Shown piece by piece: positions 9,180 through 21,972 of a stretch of DNA of 64,000 bases. Positions within the stretch are counted from its first letter, which is position 1. Every line of letters starts with the position of its first letter. A program made the position numbers and the translations under genes. Below the pieces are notes generated by a model, which ran no database searches, had not been told where the DNA came from, and saw only the letters and a program-made list of their open reading frames with translations. The stretch is taken from NCBI RefSeq assembly GCF_022539505.1, contig NC_061508.1, positions 34,962,256 to 35,026,255 on the forward strand, in the 5' to 3' direction. This stretch comes from Lolium rigidum. Lineage: Eukaryota; Streptophyta; Magnoliopsida; Poales; Poaceae.

Positions 9180-12100
9180 GGCACGTACCATCTAACTCCT
9201 TAATTGATGGTCCCCGCTTCTCCTGTTGGTGTCCTCTATGGCGATTGGCGACATGCCGTTCTAGAATCTTCCATGCCTCCTTCCCCATCTCTTGCCTTCT
9301 CCTCCCACAAGCCTCCAGCCTTCACCGTCTCCCCTCTCCTCTTCTCCGCGTCAGTGCGTCACCAGCTTCTCCCCTGCCTCGTCTCGCTGCATCTCCATGC
9401 GCTGTCTCTCCAATTCAATCTCATCGCCCCGAGCGATTTGCCAAATCCAATCCTGCCGCCTGGACCAACGACGATTTAGAGAATCCCAAGCCCATCCCCA
9501 GATCACCAACAGCTATTCCCTTCCAATTCTGGCCTCATCTAGTATTCCTCCGATCTGTGCTGGAGAAGGCTCTCAATCGACTCTGCTGTTTGGGGAGTCC
9601 AGCAACAATAGGCCTCGATCTGAGTTCCCCAAGGATGTACAAGCAGTGGCAGGAGGAGGTCATGTGGAGGGAGAGGATCAAATCTCATCTGGCCCGCAAG
9701 GAGGCGATGGACGAATCTTTGGTTCTGGCCAGCAGCAGAATCTTATTGCTTCAGGACACATACAGAGAACACAACAAGGAACTCCGCAGGGCAACGGTAC
9801 AAGCCTTCAAGGCGCCATGGGCGCCATGAAGATGATTGGATGGAACTGTCAAGGTAAAGGCAGAAAACTCCATGGATCCAACAAAATGGAGTACCTTGCC
9901 AAGTTGATTTCGTCGACAGGAGCGCAGGTGATTTTTGTCTCTGAAACTAGATCTTCCAAGTGCACTGCTGTCCAGCTCAATAACCGTTTTAATATTGCTG
10001 ATAGTTTTGTTGTACCTTCTAATGGACTTTCGGGCGGTCTCTGGCTATTGTGGATCGGATGAAGTTCGAGTTGATGTCAAATTCTCGAATCATCATGTTA
10101 TTTTAGCTATGGTTGTTAATATAGCAACTAAATTAGAATTTGCTTTGGCTTGTGTCTATGGCGATCCTCATCACCGCCAGACTAGACTCATCTGGAACCA
10201 CATTTCAAATTTTGTGCATGATAATCCTGGCAAACCAGTGGCCTGTATGGGTGATCTTAATGACATTATGTGTGATGTAGATACTACCTCTAGTAATATA
10301 AATAAGTCTCGCATGCATGCTTTCACTACTTACGTTAAAGAATGTGGCTTGTTTGATCTTGGTTATAGTGGTCCGGCTTACACTTGGACAAACAAGCGCT
10401 TTTCGTCTGTTCCGGTCTTTGAAAGATTAGATAGATGTCTTGCCAACGCGGAGTGGTGTGGTGTTTTTCCCCACACAAATGTTTTCAATTTGCCTATTAT
10501 GTTAAGTGATCATGCTCCGATTTTGGTTTCAACTAACTCTCACTTTGGTAAGCCAAAGTTGAACTTCAAGTTTGAAAATTGGTGGCTTATGGAGGAAGAT
10601 TACCATCATACAGCAAAATCCTCTTGGCTAGCTTCGGCAAATAGGCCATTCCATGCTCGAACATCTAACCTTGCAGGTAGTTTGAAAAAGTGGTGTAGGA
10701 AGAAGAAACCGATTGATCAGCAACTAAGCAAGATTCAGGATCAGATCCATGAAATACAGATGCAACCTATCCAGGTACGGAATCATGCTCTGGAAGCTAA
10801 CCTTGTGGCCCAGTATGATCAGAACTTGACAAAATTAACCGAATTCCATAGACAAAGGGCAAAAAAACATTGGGCAACACAGGGAGATAGAAACACTTCT
10901 TTTTTCCATCATGCTGTGCTTAAACGTAGACGTCGGAACCGTATCTCCTCTGTTAACGATACTCAAGGCAACACTTTACATGATCCAGATGAGATTGCTT
11001 CGGAATTTGTTTCTTACTTCCGCAGTATCTTCCGTTCCTCTACCACTAACACTGACAGGCCATTCTTAAGCACTACAATAGCAAGGGAAGTTGGAGATTA
11101 CACAAACTCGATCCCAGATAAAGAAGAAATTTGGGGAATCCTGAAAGCAATGAGAGGAAATGCATCTCCAGGACCGGATGGATTCAACGTGGCTTTCTAC
11201 AAGTCGGCTTGGAGTTGGATTGCGGATGATGTTGTGGCGGTAGTCCAAAACTTCTATATGACAGGTGTGCTCCCTCCCCACATCAATGATACAAATATTG
11301 CTCTTATTCCTAAAAAGCTTGTTTGTGTTATGCCCGCTGATTTTCGGCCTATTAGTCTTTGCAACGTCATTTACAAAATCATTTCAAAATCTCTTGCAAA
11401 TAGGCTTAAACAACATCTTCCTGACTACATCCATCCTTCCCAACAAGCTTTTATAGAAGGTCGACGGATTAGCAACAATATCATCATAGCTCAGGAAATT
11501 ACACATTCTTTTTCTTTGAACTCTTGGAATAACCATGCGTTTATGCTTAAAATTGATCTTGCTAAGGCATTTGATAGACTTGAATGGAATTTCATTTCGG
11601 CAGCTCTGGCTCGTAAAGGGCTTCATGCTCACTTTATAAATTTAGTCCATGCTTGCATTTCCTCGCCAACTTTTTCTGTTATTATCAATGGTCAATCTTA
11701 TGCTCGCTTTACAAGCAGTCGAGGAGTGCGGCAGGGTTGCCCCTTGTCTCCGTATCTGTTTGTGCTTGCAGTCAACGAACTCTCTTTGGCTCTTGAAGAG
11801 GCCATGCAGAACAACAACTTGACAGGTATTTCACTTGGACCAGACTGTCCCCCGATCCACTCACTCTTATTTGCCGATGATCTATTAGTTTGTGGCAATG
11901 CTAACATCCAGGAAGCTGCAGCCATGTCTCGCATTATTAGTCAATTTTGTCGTGCTTCCGGTCAAGTGCCAAATTGGAACAAATCTGCTATTCTTTTCAG
12001 CAAAAGGGTCAATCACCAGGTTATGCAGGACATTAGGCAAATTTTCCATGTGCCAGATATTGACACAAACACCATTCATCTTGGCCATCCCTTAATTTTG

Positions 12101-13703
12101 CCTGCGAAGGATAGAGCTGTGGCTTACAACTTCATTTATGGAAAATTTAAATCTAAACTAACTACCTATGTTGCTAATAAGTTGTCTCACGCTGCCCGTT
12201 TGGAGCTAATAAAATCTGTTTTCTCTTCTATTCCTGTCTATTACATGTCCAACATCCTTTTTTCAAAGAAGTTTCTTAACAAACTCACGGCTATTATCAG
12301 ACGATTTTGGTGGACAGGAGTTAAGGAAGAAGACAATGCCAGAAGCCTTTGCCTTAGGGCTTGGGCTGATATATGTACCCCTAAGCAAGAGGGGGGCCTT
12401 GGTATCAAAAACTTGCAGGCAACAAACCAAGGACTCATATTATCGGCAGCTTGGAGACTAGCCAAAGATCCTGAAACTCAGCTTGCTCTCATTCTCAAAT
12501 CAAAGTATCATCCAGACACTTCAATTTGGAGGGCCAAATCCAATGTGCCCAAGTCTGCATTCTGGTCGACAATTCTAAAGGTAAAGCATCTCTTGATGTC
12601 TGCTTCTTTTTACCAGCTTTTAGAAGGCAATATTTCTGTTTGGAGCTCACCCTGGTTTTCTGGTTGGGAAACAATTTATGACAACCTGATAATTCATCCC
12701 CAACCTTTTGCTTACCCAGCTGTAGTTAAAGATTTATGGATGCCTAATCAAAAAACTTGGAATGTTCCCCTTATAAATGCTCTGTTTACTCCTCAAACTG
12801 CAAACTCGATTATACAAACCCCTATAATTGATGCGTCCGGGCCAGATTTACTGTGTTGGAAGTTAACCCCTACAGGAGAATTCTCTTGCAAAAGTGCTTA
12901 CAGACATTGCTTCAGCAACTTGTTGTTGCCAGAGAATCAGAGGCCAAAAGAAGTTCATCTTCAGGTTAAAGCACTTCTCATGCAGGTCTGGAAAGACAAA
13001 AGCCTTGCTCCTCGAGTCCAGACCTTTGCTTGGAGACTTCTTCGAAAAGCTCTACCAACTAGGAAAAGAGCAGGTAGGTTCTCTACTCACATTGAAAAAG
13101 ATTGCTCTAGGTGTGGGCAGGAAGAAGATGACATGCACTTGTTCTTCCTCTGTCCCTTTGCGAAGGCGGTTTGGTTTGCCGCTCCCTGGCACCTTAGGTA
13201 AGAAGTGATTGTGAATACTTCTCCTTCTATGCATGATACCATTCAGGCAATCCTTTCTTCAGGTCACCCATATGCATCTATTTCAAATATTTGCACTTTT
13301 CTTTGGTGCATATGGAAAGCTCGGAACGACTTTGTCTTTGGCAGGAAGGTGAACTCTCCCTTGCAGGTGTTTGCGGCAGTGGAAGCGATCTTGAGGTGTG
13401 CAACATTGACAGATAAAGACCAAGAACATATGTCAACTTTACCCTCTCTGCAAACTCCAAGTTCTCATCACCAGGCACTAGCCTCGGGTGCTCCTTCTAT
13501 TTCTGATCTATCTATGATTGTTGGGCCAAAAATATTCACAGATGCAGCTTGGAAGGCTCCTCATGATCACTTGCAGGTGCAAGCAGGAATTGGAATCTAC
13601 ATCAAGCTTGGTGAGAACACGCAACAGCATGGCGTCTTTGTTTCAGCGGTCTCCCCGCCGACAGCTTCACCTCTACACGCAGAAGCGCTCGCATTGCAAC
13701 TTG

Positions 13704-13829
13704 CTGTTGTTGTAGCTTCGATCCTTCAGGTTCAGGAACCAAGTTACTTCACAGATTGTGCTACTCTGTTGTTGTAGCTTCGATCCTTCAGGTTCAGGAA
13801 CCAAGTTACTTCACAGATTGTGCTACTCT
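13704..13829 (+). repeat. 62-bp tandem duplication in LINE RNase H
   Basis: CTGTTGTTGTAGCTTCG starts at 13704 and again at 13766. The copies are identical through ...TGCTACTCT (13767 and 13829). 62 is not a multiple of three, so the frame breaks. Confidence 0.85.
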
Positions 13830-13842
13830 GGCCAAAGCTGTG

Positions 13843-13916
13843 ACTGCAAACAACATTCTCAGCTTGCGTCAATATTTGCACTGCAAACAACATTCTCAGC
13901 TTGCGTCAATATTTGC
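13843..13916 (+). repeat. 37-bp tandem duplication in LINE RNase H
   Basis: ACTGCAAACAACATTCTCAG starts at 13843 and again at 13880 with an identical continuation to TATTTG. It lies 14 bp after the 62-bp duplication. Confidence 0.85.
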
Positions 13917-14507
13917 TTCAGATTCCTTCAGTCCGGCAAGCTTCTTTCAGGTCTCTAGAAGTTTGAATTTCATTGCTCACCACTTCGCTAGGCTAGCCAC
14001 GAGAATTACTACTAGTCAGCCTTTACTTCTTAGATGCTGTTGTAGCTCTCATGTTCCTGGGACATGTCCAGTACGTGAGAAGTTCATTAATCATAGCGTG
14101 TCTCCCTTCACGCTACGTTCTGTAATATGCCACTGATGACTGACCGTTGTGAATACACTATCTGAATTTCCAAAAAAAAAAAAAAAAAAAAACAGGAGCA
14201 TAAGGTGCACAGCAAGCAGTCAGTTGCGGGGAATCAACAAGACAAGCTCTCAAGAAGTACAACATGACCGAGGGGTTAGAAGATCGACAGTCTCACAAAC
14301 TTACCTACAGGCTACAGACAAACATCGGAGTATCTATCAACTGTATCTCCTAACCTCTATGTACCGTGGATAACCCGATTTGCCAAATAAATGGTCAATG
14401 TTAAGTGCTAAGCATCTGCTCCTACAGTGATGTCAATGGTACACTACATACACCCATTTCGGAAAGAGCCCAAAAGATATGAACAAACTCAGCAAGCTAG
14501 AAAACTC

Positions 14508-17500
14508 CTAGGTGCTAACCACGTTACTATGTCTGTTATTACTCTCAACAATAAGAGAAGTCAGCTCATTTTCTTGTTGACTTCTCAATCTTGACAAAGT
14601 AGGAAGGCTCCTTTTGATGCGCTCAGGTAGAAACCTGGAAAATTTTGGAAACAAAATCCTTTGTGACTGCCAACTACAGTGCATGGTACAGGACTGAATA
14701 AAGATGTGGTTGCGGAAAAGTTGGTCTACAGAAGACAACTTACACATCCATCCTTTCTGCAATTGCTCTGCGCACCGAGGAGTTGAGACCATAAGCAATC
14801 GAATTAAAAAGGCCCTAAAATGTGTCGGGGAACATTAGTCCACAGTCCGGGGAAATGATGAAAATTGGAGAAATATGCAGTAAGGTTGTTAGAGTACGTC
14901 ATGGACCTGGGCCCGTTAGTCTTATGGTAACTCTTTTGTAGATAATGTGGGCACGAATGAACAGTATGATTCCAGCAAATATAAGTACAAGAGGGAGCAT
15001 AACTCATAAACGCAATAAGGCCTGTTCTGATGATGGGCTTTATCCTCCATTAAACTAATTTCGTTCTACAATGACTAGCGAATACCAGACTATTGTATGG
15101 GCATGCTCCAAGAAATAAAGAGGTTGGAACGCAAGCCCACCAGTCATTTGGGGTAGACCTATAATAGAACTTGAAAAAACATATTCGTGGATGGATTGGT
15201 TCAGTATCTCCAGGAAGTATGGATCAATAGAATTGAAAAACAAAATATGTGGATCAATTATATGAATTTAGAAACATCTAGCCTGGAATAGAAGACAAAA
15301 GATTCCAAAGACTCACCATAAGCCCAGCAAACCCAATATCAAGAATGGATAGCCAGAATATCTTGTGCCCAGGATTAGCAAAGTCATACAGACGATTGAT
15401 TGTCGCGAAAGACCATGAACCAATTAAAATCAGAGGGTAATAGCCCCAGCGATTAAATGCCTGTGAAAAGGAACCGAATAATAGTAAGAGGCTGATCAAG
15501 GACAGTGAAGTAGCATGATAAATAAATGGATAACACATAATGACATGTTCCTAACAATAAGAGTGGCTGTAAATTTTTATCAGTTATAGCGAAGAAGTAG
15601 AAAAACATAGGAAGAGCTTATGAACTAACAATGTTGAACAGTCTGTTTTCAGTCAAAATATATTTATCAGTCTATACATAATGTATATACCTTTTTGTCC
15701 GCCCTTGTGTCAGATTGAATTGATCGATCGCTAATGCCAACAGCCATCTACAAATTAAAATAAACTTTCAGAAGATGCAGGCAGAGAGACCAGAACCTAG
15801 CAAGTGCTACAATAGTACGATACAAGCCTCGGTCACCCTAGCCTCAATAGCCAATATACAAGAGAAAACAGTTAACAGAATGTGTGCTGTGTGCATACCC
15901 GAGTCGCATTGTTCAACATGCGGTTTACTTGATAGTATGTAAACCCATTGTAGAGAATGGCACCCCAAAGTGGAAGGTAGAAGGTAATCAAGTGTAAGAT
16001 CTGTAAGGAAAGGGCATTAGAGTTAAGGAATTGCTAAGAAGCTGACACAGTGACAATATTTCTACATCCCAGGGACTGAATAGTGAAGACTACAAATGAA
16101 TTGTCAATACATTGCAATGTCATCGAAAATCTGAAGGTAGTCCAAGCAAGATATGTCAGCACTACATATAAATGGTGATTATTAGTGCGCCGCAGTTCAA
16201 ACCGTTTGATAACAACTACTGATGATTGATGAAGTTCGAATGCTAAATGGAAACAGTAAAATTCAGAAAGATAGGTATAGCTGTTTGGGCTGGTCTTGGA
16301 ATCACTAATAAGTAAACTATGATCAAATGTATCGTAGTTTAAGCAACATGAATGTCTATAACCAAATTGACAAGATCATAACAAAAGAGAAAAATGTACC
16401 TTTCCCATGCTTCCCTGCTGGATCCAACACCAGGTCCCCGGCCTTCCATAGTCACTTCCTATTGAACGTAATACAGTGGTAGCTAGTGAAGTTCCTGTTG
16501 AAACAAAAAAAGAAGAATTACAAACCTTGCCAACTGAACTAGGGCCATCCCTGATAAAAAACATTATTGGAATGGTCTACTATTAAAAGGGATATCTGCA
16601 ATGTACTAATCATCTATGTCTAAAGCATACCATATACATATAATATGAATTAGGACGAAAATATAATAAAGAGAAACAGATTTCTGAATTTGAGCACAGT
16701 GATCATCCCAAACATCTACAGTAGTAAATTCAGACAGAGCAGATATGTGAGCTGCCACTCCCATGTTCCAAGCGCAGCCTCTGCAGGGTGTCTCGCTTCT
16801 TAGAAAATGACAGTCCCATGTTCCAAGCGCAGACCCTGCAGGGTGTCTCGCTTCTTAGAAAAACACCCTAGGTACTAGTGACCATGGGTCGAGTTTTTTA
16901 AAGTTATTAAACATGGTTGGTTCCAACTATATGAGATCAGAAAATGCAATCAGTAACACTCGTTTACCAGACACAGGCATCAGGATCTGAATGGACAAAG
17001 AACAGAATCTGGTAATGACATACAGGACATGCAAGGTTGAAAGCAGCACAAAAAGGGGGTAGACATGTGCGCTATACATAAATGTTGCAATGAGATATAG
17101 CAACCTAATAAATATTAAGACTGACAAAGAATGATGCATGAAAAACAGCTACAGGGGCAGTGCTAGAATGACTCATGGGTATATGTTGCATACCCATGGT
17201 TTTTTCCCCCAAAAAATGGTACATATATGGTTGTAACTGAAGGCTCTCCCGCTTCCTGGCTCATCCCTATTTTCATTATCTTTGGCCGTTGTTACTGAAA
17301 CACTGGACCCGAAAAGATTATGGTACTCCAGCAATCAAAATTAACATGCTCAGTTGCTTTTATCCTTCTTCCTCATTGGTGTCTGTTGATACATGATACT
17401 TTCCTTATGATTTATTTTAGACCAAGCTGAAGTAGGAGTTATCATACAATCGTCTCGGTTATACAACAAGCAGTCGTGACCATAATCCCATTAAACTGAA

Positions 17501-19818
17501 TGCATCATTTGCGTGTGGAATTCACATCCTTTTGGACCTTGCTTGACATAGTCCTTAGTATGACACCGGTCCCTAACTCTAGGTGGATGGGCAACTTTCA
17601 CGACAAGAAAGAGAGCTTATGTTGACTAACCCTTTAAAAATTGTCTCTATTTGTGGAGGGACTGCTTTCTTTCTCGTTAAGAAATCAGACCATCTGTCAA
17701 GACTCAAGACTGAGATCAGCATCATACAAAGGACTGTTGAGCAAGGTCCGGATGGATTTGAATTTCACCTAAGATACATTTAATTAGTGGAAATTAGGGG
17801 CACAAGCAGTAGCTGTAGAATACCAGACGATGTCATGATACCACCCCTACTTAATTCTCTACTTCAGTCTGGTTTTAAATAAAGCATAAGAGATCATCAA
17901 ACCAAGTGAGCATGTTGAATTGCTTGCTGAAGTAACATAAATCTCTTCTAGCGCAGGGTCTCAGTGCCAACGACCATATAGAGTGAAAGATGTATGAACC
18001 AGAAATCTGGTGGGCCTTCAGTCACAACGACAGATATACTACTCTGTCAAAAAAAAAAAAAAAACAGATATACTACGTATATAAGAATCTGTACCCCTTT
18101 TTGGTGAAAAATCATGAATCGTTCCACCTCAGCCCCTGCAGAGCTATGTGGTCTGAAATGTTTTGTTTTGAGAACCAAATTAAATACAGATAGATGGTAG
18201 TTAAGTTCTCAAAAATGTAATCTCTTCAAGGAATGCATTTTAACAGGTTGCCTGGTTGGAAAAGTCGCTGCAAGTAGTTTGGGAACATGATTTCTAAGAA
18301 ACACAGGGAAGTGGCCAAAGTGGTGAACTCACATACCCCATACATACAAGTGGAAAATGGATCCAAAATCCTCAACATCAGTTTTGTGCTTGACAACTGT
18401 GCGGTGAAGAGTGAATGCTATAGTGGTTGTCCATAGAAAAGAAGCCACACAGAAGAAGTGTGCACTGTAGTCATGCGCAAAGCAATAAAATGCATTTGCT
18501 GGCCCCCTACAACATCAAAGAACAAATGCACTAAATTAATCTGCCATAAAATCACTAACTCAGCAATCAATGTGTATGCCAAATAGCAGATGTAAAATAT
18601 GGAAGAGAATAAGGAATAGTCTGTTTTGTTCTAGCAGAAAAAATGCTATACATGCATTTATATTCCTCATATTGTTATTTGTAGGAAATTATTAGGCTGG
18701 TAAGGCTATCCATGATAAAATCTATGTGGCTTTTTATCAGTGTTATAATCAGAAAGATACGAAACAACTATGTTCAGCAAAGAGTATAATAAAATTATAC
18801 AGACAGCAACATACCCCATTATAGTGAATAAGCTGCAAAGCATATCCTGCAATTCAAGTGAACATTGTCAGAGAAACTGAAGCATACATTAGCTCAAGCA
18901 ATGACGAGAATAAAGAAACTTTGCATCACCAAATGCTTCCACTAGTATCAGCGGAGCACTCGGACTGGAAATGTATGTCATTTTTCTAATAACGAATTCC
19001 ACATTCTTATGCTGAAATAAAAATAGGTGGATGCACATCATCCCATTGGTTGCAAGTTTCAACAAAAAAGGGTAGGCTCAGGGGGCAATGTGATATCTTG
19101 CAAATGAACAAGGTAAGAAATAGCTATTGGATGCCAGTTTTCTCCACATTCAAGTATATATATGTCTAAAATATCCTAGCACGTAGCTTCACCGAACTGG
19201 AGTGGCCCATGTGTCGATAGCAACATGTCATGTGATGCCAATCATTTTATGAGACAAACGTTAAGTTGATTAATAATAATCAAAACGAATCATAGTGCTA
19301 GACAGGTACAGCTTCGTGACACAGCTACGAAACTATCAGGGAATATGAATCTCTCATGGTCCGAAATGGCAGAAATAAGCATCATGGGTCATGATCCCCC
19401 GTCTACTTCAACTCGAACGTACGAAAATGTAAAATACTGTGTGCTGAACTATCGACAGGAGGCATCAACACTAGGTAATTGCAGATCAAACCACTGCTGG
19501 CTGCTCGCGGATCGCGCCGCGAGCCCCAAATTCCAAACGGCACACACGCCGGATCACGCAATCAGCATCTCAAGTAGCCCCGGGAAACGGAAACTAAAGG
19601 CTCACAGATCCGAGCGAGGGTCTCACCGCGAGGGCGAGGAAGTAGACGAGCTTGAAGGAGAACTTGCGGAGCTCGCGGAAGAGGAGGTAGCAGAGCACGA
19701 TGAAGGAGGAGCCGACGAGCGAGAGAGCCGCCGCGGTGGTTCCCACGGCGTCCAGGATCTCGCGGTTCCTCAGGGACTGGCTGGCCGCCGCCGACGCCGC
19801 CAGGGCCGTCGCCGCCAT
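14508..19818 (-). CDS. GCR1: GCR1-like seven-transmembrane protein, nine exons
   Basis: Exons (minus, 5' to 3'): 19818-19627, 18846-18815, 18506-18337, 16494-16400, 16000-15899, 15747-15691, 15460-15317, 14814-14744, 14634-14508; 990 nt, 329 residues. All introns are GT-AG and phases join cleanly. The product matches plant GCR1 (about 326 residues in Arabidopsis) along its length: LRKFSFKLVYFLALADMLCS (exons 1-2), HFFCVASFLWTTTIAFTLHR (exon 3), TWCWIQ (exon 4), FYLPLWGAILYNGFTYYQV (exon 5), NRWGYYPLILIGSW (exon 7), FLPERIKR (exon 9). Seven hydrophobic helices are evident; Cys in exon 3 (FYC) and in TWCWIQ could form the TM3-ECL2 disulfide typical of GPCR folds. In Arabidopsis GCR1 is a plasma-membrane protein reported to interact with the G-alpha subunit GPA1; ligand and true GPCR activity remain debated. 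No frameshift or stop was seen. The last 40 residues are the least conserved part. Confidence 0.93.
16757..16866. repeat. 55-bp tandem duplication in GCR1 intron 3
   Basis: TCCCATGTTCCAAGCGCAG starts at 16759 and 16814; both copies continue to CGCTTCTTAGAAAA with two or three differences. It lies deep in the 1842-bp intron 3, well away from splice sites. Confidence 0.8.
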
Positions 19819-19953
19819 CTCGTCGCCGTCGCCGGCGATCTCTGCGGTGGTGGGCGGAGGGAAGTGGCGTACTGCGACGGCTGGTGGAAGTCGTTGGCTG
19901 TTGGGTTGGGTTGGGTTAGGGGGCCGGCCGACTGCCTTCGTCGCCAAGTTATT

Positions 19954-20104
19954 TGGGCCTTCTGGTGTGCCTTCGCCGCGAAGTTCTCTGGCTGGGCTTT
20001 GGTTTCTCATGACGAATGGGCTTTGAGAAGGAATGGGGCTTACCGTCTGTCCATCGTAAGGAATGGCCCGCTCTCGTTTTGCTAAGCTTCATGGAGTCTG
20101 GGCC
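19954..20104 (-). promoter_or_regulatory. TATA-less GCR1 promoter with TGGGCY motifs
   Basis: TGGGCC/TGGGCT (site II-type, TGGGCY) occurs on the plus strand at 19954, 19993, 20017 and near 20102, about 140-290 bp upstream of the GCR1 ATG. No TATA box is visible. Clusters of this motif are typical of broadly expressed plant genes; the role here is inferred. Confidence 0.3.
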
Positions 20105-20160
20105 TGGGGCACTCTCTGCTAGTGTGACAATTGACATGTTTTTTTCCAGCAAATGTTAAA

Positions 20161-20911
20161 GAAGAAAGTCCACTTTTGGTCCTTGAATTTTAGTGATAGT
20201 TCAATTTTGCTCCCAAATCTTCTGTTTGGTTTAAAATAAACCTATAACTTTCAGGATCATTTATTTTTAGTCCTTATTTCGGTTGAGCCGAGCAAATATC
20301 TACCACAGATGGCCAAAACCTTAAGGCCTTGTTTACTTCTAGGGTATTTATGGGGATGGGAGGGGATTATTTCGTATCCCGGAAAATCCCCACTAGTCCG
20401 TTTACTTCTTCGGTTTTGAACGACATAATCCCGAGATATCTCCTCCCATTCCCTCCCATCCCCACATTTTTTGCCTAAATCAAAAACTCTCCATCATACT
20501 AGTGTATTTTTGGGGAGGGGTATTTGAGGGGATTGGGTGAACACCAAATCCCCTCCCATCCCCATACCCATTGGGAAGAAAAATACGAGAGAAGTAAACA
20601 AGGCCTAAGTCAATGGTGCAAGGGAAGAGAAACCGGACGATCTGGATAGGCAAAGCAATCTAGCCTTCGTGATGCAACGCTTCAAGTGAATTGGGATAGA
20701 AAGAAATCAAGCAACGAAGCGTTAAGATGTTGGTTCGAAATCTCCACTAAGTTAGTTGACTGTTTCATCATTCCACGTCAGCGATTTGCTCAACACAACC
20801 GAAAAGGGATGAAAGTGAATTATTTGGAGAGTTCAAGGTTCGTTCTAGACTAAAATTAATTTTTAGGACAAAAAGTGAACTTTGTTCAAGGATGAAAATT
20901 GGACTTTCTTC
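20161..20911. mobile_element. non-autonomous Mutator-like element (MULE-MITE)
   Basis: The left end GAAGAAAGTCCACTTTTGG is matched inverted at the right end (GAAGAAAGTCCAATTTTCA on the minus strand), about 23 of 27 positions. Flanks AATGTTAAA (20152-20160) and AGCGTTAAA (20912-20920) match at 7 of 9, as a 9-bp Mutator-type TSD would. No ORF. It contains the Tourist MITE at 20325-20605, so its own length was about 470 bp. Confidence 0.65.
20325..20605. mobile_element. Tourist-like MITE (PIF/Harbinger), 281 bp
   Basis: Terminal inverted repeats GGCCTTGTTTACTTCT / AGAAGTAAACAAGGCC are perfect over 16 bp and flanked by the 3-bp duplication TAA (20322-20324, 20606-20608). It is nested in the MULE above and probably younger. 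Confidence 0.9.
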
Positions 20912-21394
20912 AGCGTTAAATAATGTGATAGGATTCTTTTTTGTGATGCTTAAAAGCATTTTTAATGGTATAGCAGACTGTTGGCTATACAACTATAGCC
21001 ACCATATACAATGGTTTGCTATAAGAATGTACTAATTTATCAATATGTCATTTACCTTTTACTCTCACAAAATGCCTACGAGCATGTGCTAGAGCGGGTT
21101 ATTGCATGAGAGCCCACTTCTTTTCTCTCTCATTTTCCCTCCTTCAACTAGACACATATATATTATTTTAATCCTTATAGATATCTTACTAAGATTTATT
21201 GTACTTTCTCTAAAAAACCTGAAAAAATAAGAAAGGAGTATTTCGAAGGTAGGAGCCTGCTCAAGCTAACCCCATTGAGTATATTTTTGATATCAGTGCA
21301 TTTTCATATTTGTGTGGATTTTTCGGATCAAATCTTAAATTCCCACTTAATTATGTTTGGTTCTAACGCGTTGATCCGCTTTTATCTGCCCTTT
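20912..21394. other. gene-poor intergenic DNA
   Basis: No coding region. 20955-21130 resembles a common cereal repeat of unclear class (TTTTTAATGGTATAGC...GCCACCATA). Nothing else is supported. Confidence 0.3.
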
Positions 21395-21972
21395 CTTTAG
21401 AAGTACTTAAGACTTGGTGTATTTTTCCTAATATCCAATACGCTACCCCTCTCACATGGATTGTAGATTGGATTATATTAGGATTTAATGTGATTGGGTG
21501 ATGTTAGGGGTCCACCAAATCCATATGTGGAATACCACCACTAATGTTGTCAAGGCATGAAGGTGTAATGTCTCTGGTTGGTGTCCTTAAAGGCAGTGGT
21601 GGAGCCAAGATTTTCCAATTGGATATGTGTAGTTCAAAACTATTTTTGAACCAACACAACTACAAATTGTTCATAGCAGCGACATCGTCTCTAATAAATT
21701 AGTCACGTTAAAAAAATATGCAGGAAATTGCAATCCACCTCTACATTTCAATTTTGGACGCTAAAAATGACATCTATCATTTCCTTGGTTCTCAATTCAC
21801 TATTATGGAAAATCTGAAACCTTTTATTTTAGTGGTATGAAATTGACAAGTATTAAGAATGGATAACGGATCGAGGGCACGAGCATCAAGGCTATGGGAA
21901 AAAAAATTGTCCTGCTATCACCTACTCATAGTTTCTGCCTTGTCATGTGCACATCAGTAAAATTTAAAGCTA

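Larger units (their letters stand above)
9829..14137 (+). pseudogene. LINE ORF2: endonuclease, reverse transcriptase, RNase H
   Basis: Starts MKMIGWNCQGKG (endonuclease Asn); Glu in VSETRS and later GDLND and LSDHAP complete the AP-endonuclease signature (to about 10540). RT motifs: FRPISLCNVIYKIISK (about 11341), KIDLAKAFD (11549), RGVRQGCPLSP (11718) and FADD (about 11871, catalytic Asp pair). The zf-RVT linker has C-x2-C...H...C (CSRCGQ...MHLFFLC, about 13105-13155). RNase H has FTDAAW (about 13534), AEALAL, a TDCATL Asp and SLNFIAHHFARLA near 13965. Breaks: one extra base near 10051-10057 joins endonuclease and RT frames, an in-frame TAA at 13199-13201 precedes RNase H, and two tandem duplications (62 and 37 bp) shift the frame near 13766-13916. 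The enzyme would copy its RNA at nicked DNA; this copy cannot make it. Confidence 0.9.
9180..14191 (+). mobile_element. LINE (L1-type non-LTR retrotransposon), TSD-flanked, 5.0 kb
   Basis: The element ends in about 20 A (14172-14191) and is flanked by a perfect 10-bp duplication, ACAGGAGCAT, at 9170-9179 and 14192-14201. Order inside: about 650 bp leader without a recognisable ORF1 (no CCHC knuckle), AP-type endonuclease, reverse transcriptase, zf-RVT zinc-binding linker and RNase H. The intact TSD and long A tail suggest a fairly recent insertion, yet the ORF carries one frameshift, one nonsense codon and two tandem duplications. It points toward the GCR1 gene, whose stop is 316 bp away on the opposite strand. 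Confidence 0.9.

Noticed and set aside
9245..9829. 194-codon ORF as LINE ORF1
   Set aside because: No RNA-binding or zinc-knuckle motif; composition changes midway; another frame runs into the endonuclease.
19345..20085. Plus-strand 246-codon ORF over GCR1 exon 1
   Set aside because: Antisense shadow; GCR1 exon 1 on the minus strand is homologous and spliced correctly.
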